Shown here: positions 59,050-64,000 of the stretch, one piece after another | How the letters are laid out: each line of letters starts with the position of its first letter | How positions within the stretch are numbered: position 1 is the first letter of the stretch | Source: Paraburkholderia sp. BL10I2N1 | Lineage (GTDB): Bacteria > Pseudomonadota > Gammaproteobacteria > Burkholderiales > Burkholderiaceae | Reading direction: 5' to 3' | NCBI RefSeq assembly: GCF_004361815.1 | Contig: NZ_SNWA01000002.1 | Span: 2,418,001 to 2,482,000 of the forward strand | Length of the DNA stretch: 64,000 nt | Notes under the pieces: model-generated | Told to the model about the DNA's origin: nothing | Seen by the model: the letters and a program-made list of their open reading frames with translations, nothing else | The model's database searches: none | Program-made: the position numbers and the translations under genes

Positions 59050-59757
59050 ATGCCCGACAAGCACCTTTCCAGTCGATTCGACTCTGACCTCAATCGGGTA
59101 CTGTCAAAGGTCTTCGAGATGGGCGGCATCGTTGAGTCACAAGTCGCCAATGCGCTGCAGGCGCTCAAGGACTTCGATCTGGACCTGGTCAGCAGAATCC
59201 TCACCGACGAGCGTCGACTCAATGCAATGGAAGCGGAAGTCGACGAAGAGTGCATCAACATTATCGCGCGGCGCCAGCCCGCTGCACGCGACCTGCGTCT
59301 GCTGATGTCCATCTCGAAGACCGTCACGAACCTCGAACGTGCCGGAGATGAAGCGCGGAAGGTCGCGAAGCGAACCCGCCGAATTGCGGAAGACGGCAAG
59401 GCGAGGACTATCGACACCGTGGGAGTCACTTTGTCCGGCGAAATGGCATTTACCATCCTCCGCCGTGCGCTTGATGCCTTCGCTCGCCTCGATACCGTTG
59501 CCGCAGCTCAAGTGGTCCGCGATGACGACGCTATCGACGAACAATTTCGTGCGTTCGTACGCACGCTGGTGACGAGCATGACAAAGGACCCTCGAATCAT
59601 CTCCATCGGGCTGGACTATCTCTTCATTGCCAAGGCCATTGAACGCATCGGCGACCATGCGACGAACATAGCGGAATTCATCATCTATATCGTCAAAGGC
59701 AAGGATGTGCGCCACATCCCGCGTGAGCAGCTTGAGCGCGAAAGCCTGGGTGAATGA
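59050..59757 (+). CDS. phoU: PhoU-family phosphate signalling protein
   Basis: A 235-residue cytosolic protein of two PhoU repeats. The first (about 8-100) has F-D-S-D-L-N-R-V-L-S-K-V-F-E-M-G-G, with E-R-R-L-N-A-M-E-A-E-V-D-E-E-C and the R-Q-P-A-A-R-D-L-R motif. The second (about 115-220) has I-D-E-Q-F-R-A-F, then A-K-A-I-E-R-I-G-D-H-A-T-N-I-A-E. These acidic patches bind metals. PhoU couples the PstSCAB transporter to the PhoR kinase. No pst or pho gene adjoins, so this is an orphan or extra copy. The ATG at 59050 is chosen since GGGGGATCCG lies before it. Confidence 0.9.
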   Translation: MPDKHLSSRFDSDLNRVLSKVFEMGGIVESQVANALQALKDFDLDLVSRILTDERRLNAMEAEVDEECINIIARRQPAARDLRLLMSISKTVTNLERAGDEARKVAKRTRRIAEDGKARTIDTVGVTLSGEMAFTILRRALDAFARLDTVAAAQVVRDDDAIDEQFRAFVRTLVTSMTKDPRIISIGLDYLFIAKAIERIGDHATNIAEFIIYIVKGKDVRHIPREQLERESLGE

Positions 59758-60165
59758 CGGGACGGGCCTGGCTCACCAGGTGAAAGCGGCACGACATGCC
59801 GCACCAGCACCGGATCGCCTCGTACGTCACGATCACGCCAACGCGACTGATCGGTCAACCTGACAACGCCGACAACCACACCTGGCTCCGCGATTCGCCC
59901 CTCCGATATCTGAGCCTGCTCTATAGCGTGAACGCGAGCCAGAGCGATATTTGTGTCGTAGTGTATCCGCCGGTCAAACTGATACACAACATTGCAAATG
60001 ACCTGCTTTCCAGACACATGCCAGATACCTCTGCGAGTTCAAATGCATCAACGCCGGAATCGACATGCATTCCACCTCGCAGATCCTAACGAGACTGTGG
60101 CCCGTGGTCTGTGATATCCGGACGTCTTTCTGACAGGACAGGACCCACTCTGGAGATAGGTCATC
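59758..60165. other. gene-free stretch
   Basis: A plus-strand frame starting at 59796 (MPHQHRIASYVTITPTRLIG) is open for 97 codons but has no ribosome binding site or recognisable domain. I do not call a gene here. Confidence 0.45.
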
Positions 60166-60489
60166 ATGAAATCGCTTATTCAAGCCGTTGTCGTTGCTGC
60201 TGTGCTCGCTGCCCCGCTCGCCTCTTTCGCCCAGTCGAGCCAGCCCCTGACCCGTGCTCAAGTTCGCGCCGAACTGGTTCAGCTCGAAAAGGCCGGCTAT
60301 AACCCGGCCAGCAGCGCCGATGCGTATTACCCGAATGACATCCAGGCTGCTGAAGCCCGCGTGGCTGCGCAAAACGATGCGACAGGCGGCATGGGCGGGA
60401 CTGTCGGCGGTTCGTCGGCATCAGGTGCCCAAGTGGCCGCTCGCTCCGCAACTGATGATGGCATGAAGCCGATCTACTTCGGCCAATAA
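60166..60489 (+). CDS. DUF4148-family secreted protein, 107 residues
   Basis: A signal peptide (MKSLIQAVVVAAVLAAPLAS, cleaved after FAQ) precedes the DUF4148 core: T-R-A-Q-V-R-A-E-L-V-Q-L-E-K-A-G-Y-N-P and N-D-I-Q-A-A-E-A-R-V-A-A. A Gly/Ser-rich tail (GGMGGTVGGSSASGAQVAAR) ends in Y-F-G-Q. The family is frequent in Burkholderia and without known function. ACTCTGGAGATAGGTCATC precedes the ATG. It stands alone, ahead of the DipZ gene by about 240 bp. The start is decided by the strong ribosome binding site and the signal peptide. Confidence 0.85.
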   Translation: MKSLIQAVVVAAVLAAPLASFAQSSQPLTRAQVRAELVQLEKAGYNPASSADAYYPNDIQAAEARVAAQNDATGGMGGTVGGSSASGAQVAARSATDDGMKPIYFGQ

Positions 60490-60731
60490 CGCCGTTTGGC
60501 GCACGCTGGCTGTCGCGGCGGCAGCGGCAGCTGCCGACGCCGACAAGCCAGCCGAAAGCCTCGAAAACCCGCGCGGATGACCGATGGCTCCGGTTGCTGA
60601 CGGCGGCACAGTGCACCGTACTGTGTCACGAGGGCACCGAGCGGCCTCACAGCGCTCTGCTCGATGACGAGCCTCGCGCGGGCGTATTCGCGTGCACCGG
60701 ATGCCTACGAAGACCAACGGCTCAACAAATC

Positions 60732-62477
60732 ATGTTACTCATCGTTCTCGCCTACCTGGGCGGTGCCCTCACGATCCTCAGCCCGTGCATCCTGCCGGTG
60801 CTGCCCTTCGTTTTCGCTCGCGCTGACCAGCCTTTTGTTCGCAGCGGCTTGCCGCTGCTTACCGGCATGGCGCTCACGTTCGCCGTCGTGGCGACGCTCG
60901 CGGCGGTCGGCGGCGGCTGGGTCGCCGAGGCCAATCAGTATGGCCGCTGGCTCGCGATCGCGCTGCTGGCCGTATTTGGCGTGACGCTGCTGCTGCCGCG
61001 CTTCGCCGACTATCTGATGCGCCCGCTGGTGAGCGCCGGCAACCGGCTTTCGACGTTCGCGCAGGGAAATGGCCAGCAGGTTCGCGCGGGTTCCTCGTTT
61101 TTGTTGGGTATCGCCACCGGCCTGCTGTGGGCACCATGCGCCGGGCCGATCCTCGGTCTTGTACTGACGGGTGCGGCCCTACGCGGCGCGAGCGTCGGCA
61201 CCACGCTGCTGCTGTTCGCCTACGCGGCCGGAGCGGCGACCTCTCTGGCCGTGGCGCTGCTGATCGGCGGCCGGGTGTTTGCTGCAATGAAACGTTCGCT
61301 TGGCGCTGGTGAATGGATCCGCCGCGCGATTGGCGCGGCGATGCTGTGCGGCGTGGCGGCCATTGCACTTGGCCTCGACACCGGGGCATTGACTCGCTTA
61401 TCGACCATTGCCACTGGCGGCCTTGAACAGAAACTGATCGACCGGTTCTCGCCCAGTTCGACGCCCGCCCGCGCGGTCTCAGCGGACAACGCGGCGCCGC
61501 TGCCCGTCGAAGGCGTGCTGCCCACGCTAGACGGCGCGGTTCAGTGGCTGAACTCGCCGCCGCTGACGGCGCAGGGGCTGCGCGGCAAGGTCGTGCTGGT
61601 CAATTTCTGGACCTATTCGTGCATCAACTGCCTGCGCACGCTGCCGTATGTGGAAGCGTGGGCGCAGAAATACAAGGATCAGGGACTCGTCGTCATTGGC
61701 GTGCATGCGCCCGAATTCGCGTTTGAACGCGACATCGAGAACGTGAAGAAGGCCACGCATGACCTCGGCATCGATTATCCCGTCGCGATCGACAACAACT
61801 ACGCGATCTGGCGCACGCTGAACAACCAGTACTGGCCGGCGCAATATTTGGTCGACGCCAGGGGGCAAATCCGCTACCACCATTTTGGCGAAGGCGACGA
61901 TGCACAGTCGGAAGAGGTCATCCAGGCGTTACTGACCGAAGCCGGTCACCCCGACGCAGCAAAGATCGCGGCGGGGCTGACAAACGCCAGCGTCCAGGGC
62001 GTGCAAGCGGCTGCCGACGCCGCCGATCTGCAGTCGCCGGAAACCTATATCGGCTACGGGCGCGCAGAGAATTTCGCTTCACCCGGCGGCGAAACGCAGG
62101 ACCAGCCGCATACGTACACCGCGCCCGCGCAGCCTGCCTTGAATGACTGGGGGCTCGATGGCAGGTGGAAGGTCGGTGCCGAGTACGCGACGCTTGCGGC
62201 AGCGTGTGGGCGCATCGTCTACCAGTTTCATGCGCGCGATGTGCATCTGGTGCTCGGACCGGGCAGTGACGGCAAGCCGGTTCGGTTTCGCGTCAGCATC
62301 GACGGTGCTCCGCCTGGCGACGCGCACGGCACAGACGTCACCGCCGACGGCAGCGGAACCGTGACCGGGCAGCGGCTTTATCAACTGGTGCGGCAGACCG
62401 GTGACGTCAAGGATCACACTTTCTCGATCGAGTTTCTGGACCCGGGCGTCGAAGCCTATGCATTCACGTTCGGCTGA
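60732..62477 (+). CDS. dipZ: DipZ: CcdA-like membrane domain fused to a thioredoxin-like domain
   Basis: A 581-residue protein. Residues about 1-225 form the CcdA/DsbD-beta membrane domain: L-T-I-L-S-P-C-I-L-P-V-L-P-F-V in the first helix and G-L-L-W-A-P-C-A-G-P-I-L-G in the fourth hold the two redox cysteines. A periplasmic TlpA-like thioredoxin domain (about 285-410) has W-T-Y-S-C-I-N-C-L-R-T-L-P as active site. The last part (about 430-580) is the DipZ C-terminal beta domain. It carries electrons from the cytoplasm to periplasmic disulfides or methionine sulfoxide reductases. The start at 60732 coincides with the first helix. MsrA follows 50 bp later, a telling pair. Confidence 0.88.
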   Translation: MLLIVLAYLGGALTILSPCILPVLPFVFARADQPFVRSGLPLLTGMALTFAVVATLAAVGGGWVAEANQYGRWLAIALLAVFGVTLLLPRFADYLMRPLVSAGNRLSTFAQGNGQQVRAGSSFLLGIATGLLWAPCAGPILGLVLTGAALRGASVGTTLLLFAYAAGAATSLAVALLIGGRVFAAMKRSLGAGEWIRRAIGAAMLCGVAAIALGLDTGALTRLSTIATGGLEQKLIDRFSPSSTPARAVSADNAAPLPVEGVLPTLDGAVQWLNSPPLTAQGLRGKVVLVNFWTYSCINCLRTLPYVEAWAQKYKDQGLVVIGVHAPEFAFERDIENVKKATHDLGIDYPVAIDNNYAIWRTLNNQYWPAQYLVDARGQIRYHHFGEGDDAQSEEVIQALLTEAGHPDAAKIAAGLTNASVQGVQAAADAADLQSPETYIGYGRAENFASPGGETQDQPHTYTAPAQPALNDWGLDGRWKVGAEYATLAAACGRIVYQFHARDVHLVLGPGSDGKPVRFRVSIDGAPPGDAHGTDVTADGSGTVTGQRLYQLVRQTGDVKDHTFSIEFLDPGVEAYAFTFG

Positions 62478-62527
62478 CGCCTTGCGGACCGGCGCACATA
62501 CACTGACCACTCAAAGGACTGACAATC

Positions 62528-63268
62528 GTGAACAGGACACCGACCATCACCGCTTCGTGGCGAAGCCGTTCGTCCATGGCCAGACTTGCCGGCCTCGTTA
62601 CGCTGGCCGTGGGGGTAATCGCATTACAGCGTTTCGCAAATTCGGCCGAACCGGCAACGAAGATTCCCGCTCCTGCCCAGGACGAAGAAGTCGTCGCGGC
62701 GCATAGCGAAGCCGCCGTATTTGCCGGCGGCTGCTTCTGGGGCATGCAGGGTGTGTTCGAGCACGTGCGCGGCGTTAGGCAGGTTGCCTCAGGTTATACG
62801 GGCGGCTCGGCCAGCACGGCACACTACGACACCGTTGAAGAAGGCGATACCGGTCATGCGGAATCGGTACAGGTCACTTACGACCCGACGCAGATCACGT
62901 ATGGGCGTCTGCTGCAGATCTTTTTCTCGGTCGCACATGATCCGACTGAATTGAACTACCAAGGTCCCGACCGCGGCACGCAATATCGCTCGGCCGTGTT
63001 CCCCGTCAATCAGGAGCAGCGCAGTGTTGCTCAGGCGTATATCGCGCAACTCGGAAAAGCCCATGTATTTTCGGCGCCGATCGTCACTCGCGTGGAGAAC
63101 TTCAATGGGTTCTATCCGGCCGAAGCCTATCACCAGAATTTTCTCGCGCTGCATCCCGGCGACCCGTATATCGTCATCAACGATTTGCCGAAAGTGGACA
63201 ACCTGAAAAAGATGTTTCCCGATCTCTACCTCAACGCTCCTTTACTCCTGAAAACCACCGCCTCGTAA
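62528..63268 (+). CDS. msrA: exported peptide methionine sulfoxide reductase MsrA
   Basis: A 246-residue enzyme starting with GTG at 62528 (AAGGACTGACAATC upstream). An N-terminal membrane anchor or signal (A-R-L-A-G-L-V-T-L-A-V-G-V-I-A-L) puts it in the periplasm. The catalytic motif is F-A-G-G-C-F-W-G-M-Q-G-V-F-E, with E of G-H-A-E-S-V-Q-V and the D-P-T-E-L-N-Y-Q-G-P-D-R-G-T-Q-Y-R-S region. No recycling CxxC is apparent at the end, in line with reduction by a partner such as DipZ. It repairs S-methionine sulfoxide in exported proteins. It forms an operon with DipZ. Confidence 0.92.
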   Translation: MNRTPTITASWRSRSSMARLAGLVTLAVGVIALQRFANSAEPATKIPAPAQDEEVVAAHSEAAVFAGGCFWGMQGVFEHVRGVRQVASGYTGGSASTAHYDTVEEGDTGHAESVQVTYDPTQITYGRLLQIFFSVAHDPTELNYQGPDRGTQYRSAVFPVNQEQRSVAQAYIAQLGKAHVFSAPIVTRVENFNGFYPAEAYHQNFLALHPGDPYIVINDLPKVDNLKKMFPDLYLNAPLLLKTTAS

Positions 63269-63338
63269 CAGTGTCATTCGCTGCGATCTGGTCCGCGTGA
63301 TCGACGTCTTCAGCGCTGACATAGAGCGACTGGCCAGG

Positions 63339-63530
63339 CTAGCGACGCCCGCTGCGGCCCCACACATAGCGCACCCAGCGTCGCCACCGGCTCTGCGGCG
63401 GAGCGGGAGCGTTGCGCGTTACCTGCGCTTCGCGGTCGCGCTCGACGCTCTTCTGCACCTGCTCGTGGATCTGGCGGAACGTCAAGCCGCCGGGGCCTTT
63501 CAGTTTGTCAGGATCCGGGTTGTCTGTCAT
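63339..63530 (-). CDS. hypothetical protein, 63 residues
   Basis: The minus-strand ATG at 63530 begins MTDNPDPDKLKGPGGLTFRQ, then I-H-E-Q-V-Q-K-S-V-E-R-D-R-E-A-Q-V. The C-terminus is strongly basic (Q-S-R-W-R-R-W-V-R-Y-V-W-G-R-S-G-R-R). No ribosome binding site is striking. It is a small soluble protein, possibly membrane-associated through the basic tail. I do not recognise a family. It is convergent with msrA. Confidence 0.5.
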   Translation of the reverse strand: MTDNPDPDKLKGPGGLTFRQIHEQVQKSVERDREAQVTRNAPAPPQSRWRRWVRYVWGRSGRR

Positions 63531-63761
63531 GGCAATGGCATACGCCTGATGAGTCGACTTGATCTTGATACAGATGGGCAGTCGCGGCAAGCTCGCTGAA
63601 GCAGTCTACCGGGCACCGCATAGCCAGGCAGGCGGGATTTCCGGAACGGCACGAGCGCACGCCGCGGTACCCATGGATCCGTGCCAAGCTTTTACGCGGG
63701 ACGCCTTCGAATCCACAGGACTGGCAAAATCGGGAGACATTCGATCCGCTCAGGAATCCTC

Positions 63762-64000
63762 ATGCCAGATTTCGCCCCGCGCGCTTCGCGTCTCGGTCCG
63801 CTGTTCGCCTTGTTACCCTTCCTTCGTCGTTATACCGGACGCTGGGCGCTGGCCTTCGTGGCGCTGGTGACGTCGGCGGGCGCGACACTGACGTTGCCGG
63901 TGGCATTCAAATACCTGATCGATCGGGGCTTCGCAGCCGGCAACCGGACGCATATCGATCGTTATTTTCTGGCGTTGTTCGTTGTGTCGCTGGTATTGGC
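63762..64000 (+). CDS. ABC exporter (MsbA-like), N-terminal part, runs off the window
   Basis: The ATG at 63762 follows CAGGAATCCTC, and the frame stays open to the end of the window. It reads MPDFAPRASRLGPLFALLPF, L-R-R-Y-T-G-R-W-A-L-A-F-V-A-L-V-T-S-A-G-A-T-L-T-L-P-V, F-K-Y-L-I-D-R-G-F-A-A-G-N. This is the first helix and first periplasmic loop of a type I ABC exporter half-transporter (L-I-D-R-G-F is a common motif). The ATPase domain lies beyond the window. It is probably a lipid or drug exporter. Confidence 0.7.
   Translation, partial: MPDFAPRASRLGPLFALLPFLRRYTGRWALAFVALVTSAGATLTLPVAFKYLIDRGFAAGNRTHIDRYFLALFVVSLVL

Noticed and set aside
59796..60089. A 97-codon plus-strand ORF after phoU
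   Set aside because: No ribosome binding site and no recognised domain. Its residue composition is more protein-like than most shadows, but that alone is not enough to call it.
1..64000. tRNA and rRNA genes
   Set aside because: I looked for T-arm-like GGTTCRANTCC and conserved rRNA segments by eye and saw none. A covariance search would be needed to exclude a tRNA completely.

Overview
The window looks like chromosomal or megaplasmid DNA of a beta-proteobacterium of the Burkholderia/Paraburkholderia group. Base composition is high-GC, and typical families of that group appear: a Gram-negative trimeric porin, DUF4148 secreted peptides, DUF3579, tandem universal stress proteins, an N-type ATPase gamma remnant, DipZ and a GudD/GudP pair. 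This placement is inferred from protein recognition, not from a marker gene.

Bases 1-21,700 form one coherent low-oxygen stress island. It carries an FNR/Anr-type regulator with the four expected cysteines, a NarL-type response regulator, two cytochromes c, a CBS-BON protein, a K+ channel, universal stress proteins (one fused to an HPF-like domain), a phasin, an Acg-type nitroreductase, a kinase/P-loop protein and Hsp20. Fourteen TTGAC/T-N4-A/GTCAA sites (FNR boxes) lie in its intergenic regions, and divergent promoters have one box per direction. The gene content resembles the low-oxygen-activated (lxa) locus known from Burkholderia cenocepacia. Here the island is visibly decaying: hemerythrin, ATPase gamma, ABC permease, receiver-domain, acetoacetyl-CoA reductase, phosphotransacetylase, alcohol dehydrogenase, DnaJ and two Usp genes survive only as fragments or carry stops and frameshifts.

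Bases 21,900-27,900 hold an IS5-like element with recognisable inverted repeats and a collapsed prophage: ASCH protein, CII-like regulator, DUF1376 replication protein, portal, M15 endolysin and holin pieces, plus a BrnT/BrnA toxin-antitoxin pair and a HigA-like antitoxin. A truncated AraC gene follows.

Bases 28,000-37,100 carry an AHSA1/SRPBCC protein behind an 8-bp tandem repeat, a divergent azoreductase/LysR pair, an unexplained gap with a strong nested hairpin and an orphan terminator, an unusual 504-residue protein with a winged-helix tail, a broken adhesin joined to a transposase fragment, and a complete NitT/TauT-type ABC importer.

Bases 37,300-48,200 hold a porin with a TTG start, a chemotaxis receptor followed by DUF3579, small secreted peptides, an exported epoxide hydrolase, LysR and AraC regulators, and an operon of an isochorismatase-family hydrolase and a frameshifted ketoglutarate semialdehyde dehydrogenase. 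Bases 48,300-64,000 hold a GH3 glycosidase beside a decayed copy of itself, a long CoA-transferase, a glucarate module (GudD, MFS transporter, GntR regulator with palindromic sites), a ribbon-helix-helix-like gene behind a near-perfect 39-bp palindrome, PhoU, DipZ plus exported MsrA, and the start of an ABC exporter that runs off the end.
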